This document shows positions 18,325-25,683 of a stretch of DNA of 64,000 bases, in pieces. Position 1 is the first letter of the stretch. Every line of letters starts with the position of its first letter. A program made the translations under genes and the position numbers. The DNA is taken from NCBI GenBank assembly GCA_038211295.1, contig JBBQVS010000010.1:17393-81392 (forward strand), given 5' to 3'. The notes below the pieces were generated by a model. It was given only the letters and a program-made list of their open reading frames with translations. It did no database searches and was not told the origin of the DNA. Source of the stretch: JBBQVS01 sp038211295 (GTDB lineage: Bacteria; Chloroflexota; Ktedonobacteria; Ktedonobacterales; Ktedonobacteraceae).

Positions 18325-18726
18325 ATGTCAATGGACTATCGTGAATATATTCTGGAACATTACCGCAACCCGCGCAACTATGGGAAGCTTGAGCTGCCCA
18401 ATGTACACGCCGAGGACGCGAACCCGTTGTGTGGCGACCAGCTTGGGATGGACCTGCTGGTCGAGGGCGATATCGTGCAAGAGGTACGCTTTCAGGGACG
18501 CGGATGCGCGATCAGTCAGGCAGCGGCCTCTATGCTCTCCGAGATGATCGAGGGCAAAACCGTCGCGGAAGTTCGCGCCCTGGGCAAAGAGGACGTACTT
18601 GACGCGCTTGGCGTGCCGATTAGTCCAGCGCGTACTAGATGCGCCTTTCTCTCATTGCGTGTGCTGCATCGCGGCCTCGCGCTGGCAGGACTCGAAACAG
18701 CGGCAGAAAGTGAAGAGGAAGAATAA
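18325..18726 (+). CDS. sufU: SufU zinc-dependent sulfurtransferase
   Basis: SufU takes sulfur from SufS and passes it to the SufB/C/D scaffold. The 133-residue protein has YREYILEHYRNPRNYGKLE, NPLCGDQ (first cysteine plus aspartate), GRGCAISQAAASMLSEM (second cysteine) and RTRCAFLSLRVLHRGL (third cysteine). These four residues form the SufU zinc site. The insertion between the second and third cysteines, which separates SufU from IscU, is present. The tail is a run of glutamates. The dehydrogenase gene starts one base after its TAA. Confidence 0.95.
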   Translation: MSMDYREYILEHYRNPRNYGKLELPNVHAEDANPLCGDQLGMDLLVEGDIVQEVRFQGRGCAISQAAASMLSEMIEGKTVAEVRALGKEDVLDALGVPISPARTRCAFLSLRVLHRGLALAGLETAAESEEEE

Positions 18727-18727
18727 T

Positions 18728-19462
18728 ATGCGTCTCAAAGGCAAAGCAGCAATCATCACAGGAGTGAGTGGCGCGGGTCAGGCCGGTTTCGCGGTTGCGA
18801 AGGCGTTCGCCTACGAAGGTGCCGACATCGCTATCTGCTCACGTGACAAGAGGCGCGTCGAGCAACGCGCAGCAGAATTACGCACAAGTGTAGAAAACGC
18901 GATGGTGTTGCCCATCGTTGCCGACCTCACCACAGAGGAGGGGGCAAAACAGCTTGTGCAGGAGACACTGGGCGCGTATGAGCGTATCGACATTCTGGTC
19001 AACCTCGCAGGTGGCCTCACGCAGTACGGCCCGTCAGCAGAGTTGAGCCTTGCTAACTGGGAGCGCGAGTTGAACAATAATCTCCTGACCGTTTTCCTGT
19101 GCATTCGCGCCGTCTGGCCCAGCATGAGCGATCAGGGAAGCGGTAAGATCATCAACTTCAGTCGCGCTGGTGGTGTCACAAGTTCAAGCGCGAATATGGC
19201 CGCTTACAATAGCGCAAAGGCGGGCGTTGACGCACTGACCTATACCTTCGCTAAAGAGGGCGCAAGCACGGGTATTTATGTCAATGCCATCGCCCCCGGC
19301 CTGCTCGTTACTACGTCCAACCTCGCGTCCATGCAACCATCTGAAGAGGAAAAGCAGCGCGCATGGGTTGGTCTCGATAAGATTGCCGAAACCGCTATCT
19401 TCCTGGCATCGGCCGCGAGCGATGGCGTGAACGGCGTACTTATCCCCGTCACACATCCATAA
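18728..19462 (+). CDS. Short-chain dehydrogenase within the SUF operon
   Basis: A 244-residue SDR whose cofactor loop is unusual: TGVSGAGQAG in place of TGxxxGIG, and NLAGG in place of NNAG. The catalytic serine region (NFSRAGGVTSSSAN) and YNSAK are present, so it is probably active. I set the start at 18728, where MRLKGKAAIITG is the normal SDR opening; the longer open frame upstream overlaps sufU. It is wedged between sufU and a Rieske protein gene, with a gap of one base before it. Its substrate is unknown, and a role in cluster assembly is not implied by the family. Confidence 0.88.
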   Translation: MRLKGKAAIITGVSGAGQAGFAVAKAFAYEGADIAICSRDKRRVEQRAAELRTSVENAMVLPIVADLTTEEGAKQLVQETLGAYERIDILVNLAGGLTQYGPSAELSLANWERELNNNLLTVFLCIRAVWPSMSDQGSGKIINFSRAGGVTSSSANMAAYNSAKAGVDALTYTFAKEGASTGIYVNAIAPGLLVTTSNLASMQPSEEEKQRAWVGLDKIAETAIFLASAASDGVNGVLIPVTHP

Positions 19463-19494
19463 TATTTTTTGTCTGTTTGTTAGAAGAGGAACAC

Positions 19495-19815
19495 ATGGCA
19501 GGTTTTATCAAGGTCGCGGAGACCAGCGAGGTCGAGGAGGGCGAGCTTATCGCCCTCGATGTTGAGGACGAGCCAATTTGTCTGGTGCGCTATGAAGGCA
19601 CCGTTTACGCCTTTACCAACAACTGTACACATATCAGTGGCCCTCTTAACGAAGGCAAACTTACAGGCTACGTGCTGCAATGCCCCTGGCACCTCGCCGA
19701 ATTCGATGTTCGCACCGGCAAGGTCTTGCGTGGCCCCGCGCGTCAGGAACTCTACACCTACTCCGTGCGCGTCGAGAACAACGCAATCTATATTGCGATG
19801 CCAGAGGAAGAATAA
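19495..19815 (+). CDS. Rieske [2Fe-2S] ferredoxin
   Basis: A 106-residue Rieske protein of the soluble ferredoxin type. The cluster ligands are C-x-H in NNCTHISGPLNEG and C-x2-H in QCPWHLAEFDVRTG. It ends in an acidic tail. Such proteins carry electrons to oxygenases or reductases, and often lie at the end of SUF operons, where they could be an early target or an electron donor. AGAGGAA precedes the ATG. It appears to be the last gene of the run that starts with the Rrf2 regulator. Confidence 0.93.
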   Translation: MAGFIKVAETSEVEEGELIALDVEDEPICLVRYEGTVYAFTNNCTHISGPLNEGKLTGYVLQCPWHLAEFDVRTGKVLRGPARQELYTYSVRVENNAIYIAMPEEE

Positions 19816-19887
19816 CCTTGACCTTTCTGCCTGTATTCTCTACAATGAGCCTACACACTCTAAATAGGTAGGAAGGTTATTATACAT

Positions 19888-20487
19888 ATGGAAGGTCGGT
19901 CTCATCTCCTCATCGGTCTAACGGCGGGCGTCGTGCTTGAAAGCTTTGTGCATTTAACTGGCGACCCCCTGACAGCGGCGAAAGCGGTTCCCCTCGCACT
20001 CATTCTCAAGAAAGCAATCTATTATTTTTCGGTGGGCTTTGGTGCGCTGTTGCCCGATATCGACAATGCGCGTAGCACACTGGGCCACAAACTCGGTTGG
20101 ATTAGCCGCGAAATTCAGCATCTTGCGGGTCATCGCACGCTCTTTCACAGCTTTCTAGGCTTACTTCTCGGTTCGCTGCTCGCGCTCGGCCTTGAACAGT
20201 TGGTCATTCTACTACTCGATCAGCATGGCTTCGCGCTGCCCGCGCAAGTTGTAAGTGGCTCACACCTGGTCTTCTTTGGCGTACTCTTTGGATGTATAAT
20301 GCATATTGCAGCGGATGCATTAACGCTTGGCGGCGTACCCCTGCTGTGGCCCAACAAGAAGCGGTTCGGCTTTCCGCCTAATCCCGACTTCCGCTTTCGG
20401 ACAGGCTCATGGCCTGAATTTGTGATTGTTTGGTCGTTTATGCTGCTTGTTGGCGTTGGCGTCTGGCAAGCAGTGATCGTGGTTTAG
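19888..20487 (+). CDS. YdjM-like membrane-bound metal-dependent hydrolase family protein
   Basis: The 199-residue protein has four or five membrane segments and the histidine/aspartate pattern of the DUF457/YdjM family: RSHLLIGLTAG, GALLPDIDNARSTLGHK, GHRTLFHSFLG and HIAADALTLGGVPLLWP. These residues probably bind a metal at the membrane face. E. coli YdjM is LexA-controlled, but I see no LexA box here. The function is unknown. It is followed 12 bp later by a DUF2079 membrane protein gene. Confidence 0.88.
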   Translation: MEGRSHLLIGLTAGVVLESFVHLTGDPLTAAKAVPLALILKKAIYYFSVGFGALLPDIDNARSTLGHKLGWISREIQHLAGHRTLFHSFLGLLLGSLLALGLEQLVILLLDQHGFALPAQVVSGSHLVFFGVLFGCIMHIAADALTLGGVPLLWPNKKRFGFPPNPDFRFRTGSWPEFVIVWSFMLLVGVGVWQAVIVV

Positions 20488-20499
20488 CAGCAAGGACCT

Positions 20500-22281
20500 A
20501 TGCAAACGTTTGGCCTTCACATACAGGAAAAACAACAGCGTGTTGCACTACTCATCACCTGGATACTTATTATAGGGTATACGCTATTGATGAGTTATCT
20601 GACTGTTTTGCGCTACGACACGTTTAAGGCAACGGCCTTCGATCTGGGCAATATGGATCAGGCATTGTGGAACACATTTCATGGACGCCTGTTTCAGTTC
20701 ACCAATCAGGGTAGTGATTTCTATGGCCCACCCACGCGCCTCGCGATTCACTTCGAGCCAATTATTTTGCCGCTCTCATTGCTCTATGCGTTCCATGAGG
20801 ATGCGCGTCTGTTGCTTGTAACGCAAACCGTGATGATCGCGGCAGGTGGCTGGCCCGTCTATCTCCTCGCACGCAAATATATCTCAACGTGGCCTCTTGT
20901 AGCGTCCGTACTGGTGCTGGCCTACTATATTATGCCGGCCCTGCTGGGCATCAACATTTTCGATTTTCACCCTCTAAGCCTGGCAACGCCGTTTTTGTTG
21001 TACGCCGTTTTAGCTCTGGAATACAAGCGATATGTCTGGTTCCTGCTCTTGAGTGTGCTGGCGGCAGGGTGTAAAGAGGATGTACCACTCGCGGTTGCGC
21101 TGCTTGGCGTACTGGTTATCTGGAAATATAAGCTGCCGCGCCTGGGCGCATTGCTACTTGTCGGTGGCGTGACGTGGAGCATGATTGCGTTCCTGGTGGT
21201 CATTCCGCATTTTTATCCTGGTACAGTACATAGCAACTACTGGTATCGCTACGAAGCACTCGGCAGTTCGCCATCTGCCGCGATTGTCAACATTCTTTTA
21301 CACCCCTGGTTACTCTTTCTCACCTTCCTGACCCTTGACCGTTTTTACTATATCGGCGGTCTGCTCCGTAGCACGGGTTTCTTCTCACTGCTCGCCCCCG
21401 AATGGCTCCTACCCGCCATTCCTGCGTTAGCAATCAACCTCTTTAGCGATTACCCCCTTTACTATAGCGGTGTGTATCACTATAACGCGGTGATTATTCC
21501 TTTTGTCATGGTCGCTGCTATTCACGGGACGCGCCGCTTCTTACGCTACTGGTGTGTGTGGCGTGGTGAAAGCGAAGAGGTCATCCTTGATGCTTCAGCA
21601 GGACACGAAACACGGTTCGCATACTGGCTCAGACAAGACTTGCCCTTTCTACAGCAGCGTATGCATAGTGTACAAGTTGGCAAAAAGTGGGTAAGTAGTA
21701 CGTATACGACCCTGCTCACCTTTACGCGTCCGATGCTGGCCGGGCCAGCATTTGCGCCAACTATGATACGCGTTCAACAGGCATATCCAATGATGGCGCG
21801 GCTTTATACAAGCCAGAGAAAAAATGCCACCTCGCATCTCGCTCCACTGGCCCGGCAGGCCACGCTATCACACTTGCAATGGTGGGTCGGTGTCTGGCTT
21901 GTCACAATGCTTGTCGTAAACTTTTTTATACTGTACCCACAGCTAAACAGTTTCTGGCCCGACCATTTACCAGCAGTGAGGGAACAGCACATCAACCAGC
22001 TGCTGGCGATCATTCCACCAAACGCCTCAGTCTCCGCGAGCGAGAGTCTCAACCCGCACCTGAGTCAACGCTTATACATCACCGTGTTTCCCGCAATCAC
22101 ATTCTCGACATCAAAGCACATCAACAACACAGTACAATATGTGATTGTTGACGTGCAAAGTATCGCGCCCGAAGACCGCGTTAGTGTCTCAGCAAAGCTG
22201 AACCAGCTGGTAAACTCAAAGCAGTTTCGTGTGCTGGGAGAAGCTGAAGGCGTAAAATTATTGGTACGGCGTGATACGTAG
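20500..22281 (+). CDS. DUF2079 multi-pass membrane protein
   Basis: A 593-residue membrane protein with about ten hydrophobic segments. The diagnostic DUF2079 features are DTFKATAFDLGNMDQALWNT near residue 40, AIHFEPIILPLSLLY near 84, INIFDFHPLSLATPFLLYA near 150 and GCKEDVPLAVAL near 190. The family is related to GT-C type glycosyltransferases, which use lipid-linked sugars; activity has not been shown for most members. The soluble C-terminal part (about 480-593) would face outside. AAGGA lies before the ATG. It is likely co-transcribed with the YdjM-like gene. Confidence 0.9.
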   Translation: MQTFGLHIQEKQQRVALLITWILIIGYTLLMSYLTVLRYDTFKATAFDLGNMDQALWNTFHGRLFQFTNQGSDFYGPPTRLAIHFEPIILPLSLLYAFHEDARLLLVTQTVMIAAGGWPVYLLARKYISTWPLVASVLVLAYYIMPALLGINIFDFHPLSLATPFLLYAVLALEYKRYVWFLLLSVLAAGCKEDVPLAVALLGVLVIWKYKLPRLGALLLVGGVTWSMIAFLVVIPHFYPGTVHSNYWYRYEALGSSPSAAIVNILLHPWLLFLTFLTLDRFYYIGGLLRSTGFFSLLAPEWLLPAIPALAINLFSDYPLYYSGVYHYNAVIIPFVMVAAIHGTRRFLRYWCVWRGESEEVILDASAGHETRFAYWLRQDLPFLQQRMHSVQVGKKWVSSTYTTLLTFTRPMLAGPAFAPTMIRVQQAYPMMARLYTSQRKNATSHLAPLARQATLSHLQWWVGVWLVTMLVVNFFILYPQLNSFWPDHLPAVREQHINQLLAIIPPNASVSASESLNPHLSQRLYITVFPAITFSTSKHINNTVQYVIVDVQSIAPEDRVSVSAKLNQLVNSKQFRVLGEAEGVKLLVRRDT

Positions 22282-22379
22282 CAGAGTATGGGCAGTACAT
22301 GTTATAATTCGACCATCAATAGTATTCGCTGGCTTTCTTACGCACGACGTTTTTGGCTAGTTGAACAAAGGAACACAGG

Positions 22380-22850
22380 ATGCCGAATAGTTCATTTCCA
22401 GACGATCCCACCCGTGTGCAACCCAAGCAGATGGAAGACCTCCAACTGAAGCCGATGCCACAGACACCACCACCGCCGCTGCCTGAAGCAATGCCAGAGG
22501 AGGAGGCCGAAGTACGTCAGGAGGAGGCGCGTACTGTACGGTACGCCATTGGAAAACTCAATGATTTTATTCAATGGTTCGTTACTGTTCTGGAAGTGTT
22601 GCTCGCGATACGCTTTCTGCTCAAGCTGATTGGCGCAGACCCGAACAATCTTTTTGCAGGCTTTCTTTACGCTCTGACAACCATAGTCCTTGTACCATTC
22701 GATTCAATTGTACATACGCCTTCGCTTCGTACCAATCAAGCTTTCGAGTGGTCAACGCTCATCGCCATGGCTATTTACTGGCTCCTCTTCTGGGCAGTAA
22801 GACGCTTCTTACGCATTCTCATCAGTAGTCCGGAGGAAGCACCGAGCTAA
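22380..22850 (+). CDS. YggT-family membrane protein with proline/acidic N-terminal extension
   Basis: The 156-residue protein starts with about 55 polar residues rich in proline and glutamate (PQTPPPPLPEAMPEEEAEV). A YggT-like membrane part follows: LNDFIQWFVTVLEVLLAIRF, GADPNNLFAGFLYALTTIVLVPFDSIV, then a last hydrophobic helix. YggT proteins have been linked to osmotic stress and, in plastids, to thylakoid biogenesis. The extension is not part of the core family. A terminator-like set of hairpins follows. Confidence 0.85.
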   Translation: MPNSSFPDDPTRVQPKQMEDLQLKPMPQTPPPPLPEAMPEEEAEVRQEEARTVRYAIGKLNDFIQWFVTVLEVLLAIRFLLKLIGADPNNLFAGFLYALTTIVLVPFDSIVHTPSLRTNQAFEWSTLIAMAIYWLLFWAVRRFLRILISSPEEAPS

Positions 22851-22870
22851 ACGTTACTTACAAAAGACAC

Positions 22871-22948
22871 GATGCCTGTACCTTAGAAAAGGGTACAGGC
22901 ATCCAGATACATGCCACAACAACATATATCTGAATGCCTGTACCTTTT
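22871..22948. terminator. Three-arm alternative hairpin between convergent genes
   Basis: Arm 1 (22871-22882, GATGCCTGTACC) pairs with arm 2 (22892-22903). Arm 2, extended to about 22909, can instead pair with arm 3 (about 22927-22943, ATCTGAATGCCTGTACC), which is followed by TTTTTC. The two pairings are mutually exclusive. The structure lies after the YggT gene on one strand and after a tiny membrane-protein gene on the other, so it can terminate both. Confidence 0.75.
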
Positions 22949-22968
22949 TCTCAACAGAAAAGCACTGG

Positions 22969-23076
22969 TTATTTTCGCCGCAGCAGCACGATAATAATAA
23001 CTATAATAACAATAACGATAAGGTAGGGAATCTGAATCGTCATACTTAACACGTTGTCGGCGACATTTAATGTCAT
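22969..23076 (-). CDS. Small 35-residue single-pass membrane protein
   Basis: An ATG at 23076 preceded by AGAGGA 8 nt upstream opens a frame of 35 codons. The peptide has a short polar N-terminus (MTLNVADNVLSMTIQIP), then an almost pure Ile/Val/Leu stretch (YLIVIVIIVIIIVLL) and a positive RRK end. This is the layout of a small membrane protein with a positively charged cytoplasmic tail. Family and partner are not recognised. The ribosome site and the terminator after the stop favour a real gene. Confidence 0.6.
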   Translation of the reverse strand: MTLNVADNVLSMTIQIPYLIVIVIIVIIIVLLRRK

Positions 23077-23303
23077 AGTGTATATCCTCTTTCAAAAGTG
23101 AATACTCAGAAGCAACTTCTCTTCAATAAGAAGGAGAAGAATCATGTGATATTGTATTAGCCTCGTCTTTATAAAGCACGTTATTTGCAACATCTCTCAC
23201 GTATAAAACGAATGGGAAGGTGTTTAAGTTTTGGAAACGAGGATTTACAGGTATCAATGTAGCAGTAAATGTACAGAAACAGGGTAGAGTCGTTCGCTAA
23301 AAA

Positions 23304-23376
23304 TGGGACTGAGAGGAATCGAACCTCCGGCGCAGCGTTTAGGAAACGCTTGCTCTATCCACTGAGCTACAATCCC
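23304..23376 (-). tRNA. tRNA-Arg (anticodon CCT)
   Basis: The minus strand folds as a complete cloverleaf: acceptor GGGATTG/CAGTCCC (with G-T), D-arm GCTC/GAGC, anticodon stem AGCGT/ACGCT with loop TTCCTAA, and T-arm GGAGG-TTCGATT-CCTCT. The anticodon bases are 23341-23343 on the complement, reading CCT. CCA is not encoded. Confidence 0.95.
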
Positions 23377-23421
23377 AATACGTTCATGTTACCACAAGCG
23401 TCAAGAAGTCCGAGAGCGTGA

Positions 23422-23532
23422 CTATCTTAGTTTTCGGTACTGTTTTCTTGCTCCATGCCTTCCAGTGTTGGCTGTGCGTCCAACAAATCTTTTAGACGAA
23501 ACAGTAATTTCTTTGACACGCTTCTTCGGCAC
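23422..23532 (-). CDS. Possible 36-residue basic peptide
   Basis: A GTG at 23532 is preceded by AGGAG with 7-nt spacing and opens 36 codons rich in Lys and Arg (VPKKRVKEITVSSKRFVGRT and a similar second half). An overlapping frame of about 30 codons (SKKLLFRLKDLLDAQPTLEG, acidic end) is also protein-like but has a poorer start site. I recognise neither. The gap 23077-23647 otherwise holds only the tRNA. Confidence 0.3.
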   Translation of the reverse strand: MPKKRVKEITVSSKRFVGRTANTGRHGARKQYRKLR

Positions 23533-23647
23533 GATATTTCTCCTAAAAGAGTCTATCTTCGGTTAAAATAGGAGCGCAATTCACCGTCAGTATATTTTTT
23601 GCGTCCTCGCGTAGCCGTTTCCGCACTCTGGGCAATGATGGGAACGG

Positions 23648-24616
23648 CTATTCCCCCTTTCGCCACGCCTGCAACAACGCTTGTTCTTGCTGGGGCTTCA
23701 ACCCGACTTTGAGTTCTGTGTCCTTGCCTTTCCATGCAAGGGTCGCACGAATGGTCTCGGCAAGTGGACGAAATGTTAGTCCTTGCTGAATGGCTCTGGC
23801 GCAATCTACAGTCCTGAAACCAATGTATTCTTCGGGTACATATAGTGGTAACTCGACCTCATGTGCGGTAAGAAACTCATCACCAACCCATACAAACGTG
23901 GTATCGCTTCCCGTCACGGTTTTACACTCGTCAAGCAAACGGCCCATTGGTAGCATGTAGTTCGGGCCAGTCGCGTTGTAGGTTCCCGTCTTGCGTCCCT
24001 CGACCATACGCACAATCCACGCGGCAAGATCGCGGGCATCGATAAACTGCGTCGGTTGCTCCGCATCGCCGGGAGCCAGCATTTCCCCACCCTGCGCGAC
24101 CCGATGAGGCCAGTAAGTGAAACGGTCTGTGACATCGCCGGGGCCAACAATCAGGCCGGGACGGATAACCAATGTGCGTGCGGGCATCGCTTTTTCCGCC
24201 GCCTGCTCGCTAAGCGCCTTCAACGCCCCGTATGTCTCGTTCGTTACCGCCTCTACGCTCATATCCGTTAGTGTCGCGACTGCGGCGTGTTCGTCCATGT
24301 CACGCTTCCCGAAGTCGGCGTAGACGGAGATACTGGAGATAAACGTGTAATGATTCGTCAGAGTAGCGAGGGCCTGCGCGGACGCTCCCACGACACGCGG
24401 CACATAACCGCAGGTGTCCAGTACGGCGTCCCAGTATCGCCCCTGCAAAAGCGCGAGTTCACCGTCACGATTACCGTGTAGTTGCTCGATGTCGGGGAAA
24501 AGCGTTGAGTTGCTCTGCCCACGGTTGAATAACGTCAATGTGTGTCCATGCTCAAGAGCCGCCTCGACAAGGTGGCGACCAAGAAAACCTGTTCCGCCAA
24601 TCATCAGTAATTGCAT
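23648..24616 (-). CDS. NAD-dependent epimerase/dehydratase family protein
   Basis: A 322-residue extended-SDR protein. MIGGTGFLGRHLVEAAL near the start binds NAD(P), and NRG and HGNRDGELALLQGR follow in the style of the isoflavone-reductase/epimerase group. TYGALKALSEQAAEK holds the YxxxK site, and PTQFIDARDLAAWIVRMVEG matches the substrate domain. The substrate is unknown. I set the start at 24616, where AAAGGA is 8 nt upstream; the longer frame adds an unlikely leader. The gene is divergent from the alpha/beta hydrolase at 24778. Confidence 0.85.
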   Translation of the reverse strand: MQLLMIGGTGFLGRHLVEAALEHGHTLTLFNRGQSNSTLFPDIEQLHGNRDGELALLQGRYWDAVLDTCGYVPRVVGASAQALATLTNHYTFISSISVYADFGKRDMDEHAAVATLTDMSVEAVTNETYGALKALSEQAAEKAMPARTLVIRPGLIVGPGDVTDRFTYWPHRVAQGGEMLAPGDAEQPTQFIDARDLAAWIVRMVEGRKTGTYNATGPNYMLPMGRLLDECKTVTGSDTTFVWVGDEFLTAHEVELPLYVPEEYIGFRTVDCARAIQQGLTFRPLAETIRATLAWKGKDTELKVGLKPQQEQALLQAWRKGE

Positions 24617-24777
24617 TAGCATATTCCTTTCAATGCTGTTTTCTCTAAGCATATGTTTTTTTGTGGCAAAGTGGAAGTGTGTAGCAATGCTCTTAGCATA
24701 TACCCTCGTCAAAAAACGTGTTAGACTCTTATAATACACACTGTAGACGTATCAAATAACAGGCAGGATTGTGCTAT

Positions 24778-25656
24778 ATGGCGACAACAGTTGAGACATG
24801 GCAGCATCGCGACACCATCACCAATGGTATTCGGATGCATTATGTTATTCAGGGTGAAGAGAACAAGGGGCCGCTGATCGTGCTTCTACATGGTTTCCCG
24901 GAGTTCTGGTATTCGTGGCGGCATCAAATACTTTTTCTTGCGGAACAGGGATATACCGTTGTGGCACCAGACTTGCGCGGCTATAACGATACCGATAAGC
25001 CACGCACAGGCTACGATGTACCGAATCTCCTCCGCGATATTGTGGGCTTGCTTGAAAATCTTGAGCGAAAAAAGGCGGTTATTGTCGGACACGATTGGGG
25101 CGGCGCGTTGGCGTGGGTCTTCGCAATGCGCTATCCAGAGATGACCGAGCGTTTGATTGTGCTGAACGCGCCGCATCCGTGGGCATTGCAACGCGAACTA
25201 CGCACAATCAAGCAACTCAGGAAAAGCTGGTACATCTTCTTTTTTCAAATCCCCTGGTTGCCCGAAGCTCTGCTGGGCGCGAATCATGCTGCCGCGATTG
25301 GCAAAGCTATTCACGATAGCGCGGTGCAGAAAGCAGAGTTTCCGCCGGACGTGTTGCAACGTTACCAGGCCGCGATGAGCAAGCCAGGGGCGTTGACCGC
25401 CGCGTTAAACTATTACCGCACAGTTTTTCGTCGGGGGAGCTATGGTTCGACGGGCAGTCGCGTCCAGACAATTATTCACGCGCCAACGCTCTTAATCTGG
25501 GGAACACAGGATGTCGCGCTTGATATTGCCTTGACCAGAGGACTTGAGCAATGGGTGCCACATATTCAGATACGACGCCTGCCCAATAGCGGACACTGGG
25601 TACAGCAAGAGCAACCCGATGCGGTAAACAATCTTATGCAACAATTCTTGCAGTGA
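24778..25656 (+). CDS. Alpha/beta hydrolase, soluble epoxide hydrolase-like
   Basis: The 292-residue enzyme has the oxyanion motif HGFPEFWYSWRHQ near residue 37, the nucleophile aspartate in VGHDWGGALAWVFAMRYPE, the acid in LIWGTQDVALDIAL and the base in LPNSGHWVQQEQP. HGFPE plus GHDWGG is the usual signature of epoxide hydrolases, which open epoxides to diols through an ester on Asp; haloalkane dehalogenases are the main alternative. The ATG at 24778 is preferred over a TTG three codons earlier because AGGA is 9 nt upstream. It ends in a bidirectional hairpin. Confidence 0.9.
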   Translation: MATTVETWQHRDTITNGIRMHYVIQGEENKGPLIVLLHGFPEFWYSWRHQILFLAEQGYTVVAPDLRGYNDTDKPRTGYDVPNLLRDIVGLLENLERKKAVIVGHDWGGALAWVFAMRYPEMTERLIVLNAPHPWALQRELRTIKQLRKSWYIFFFQIPWLPEALLGANHAAAIGKAIHDSAVQKAEFPPDVLQRYQAAMSKPGALTAALNYYRTVFRRGSYGSTGSRVQTIIHAPTLLIWGTQDVALDIALTRGLEQWVPHIQIRRLPNSGHWVQQEQPDAVNNLMQQFLQ

Positions 25657-25676
25657 GGGTGATAGTATCACCCTCA
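25654..25676. terminator. Hairpin between convergent genes
   Basis: TGAGGGTGA and TCACCCTCA (9 bp, loop TAGTA) overlap the hydrolase stop and lie 8 bp from the stop of the opposing regulator gene. Confidence 0.7.
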
Positions 25677-25683
25677 TCAACGC

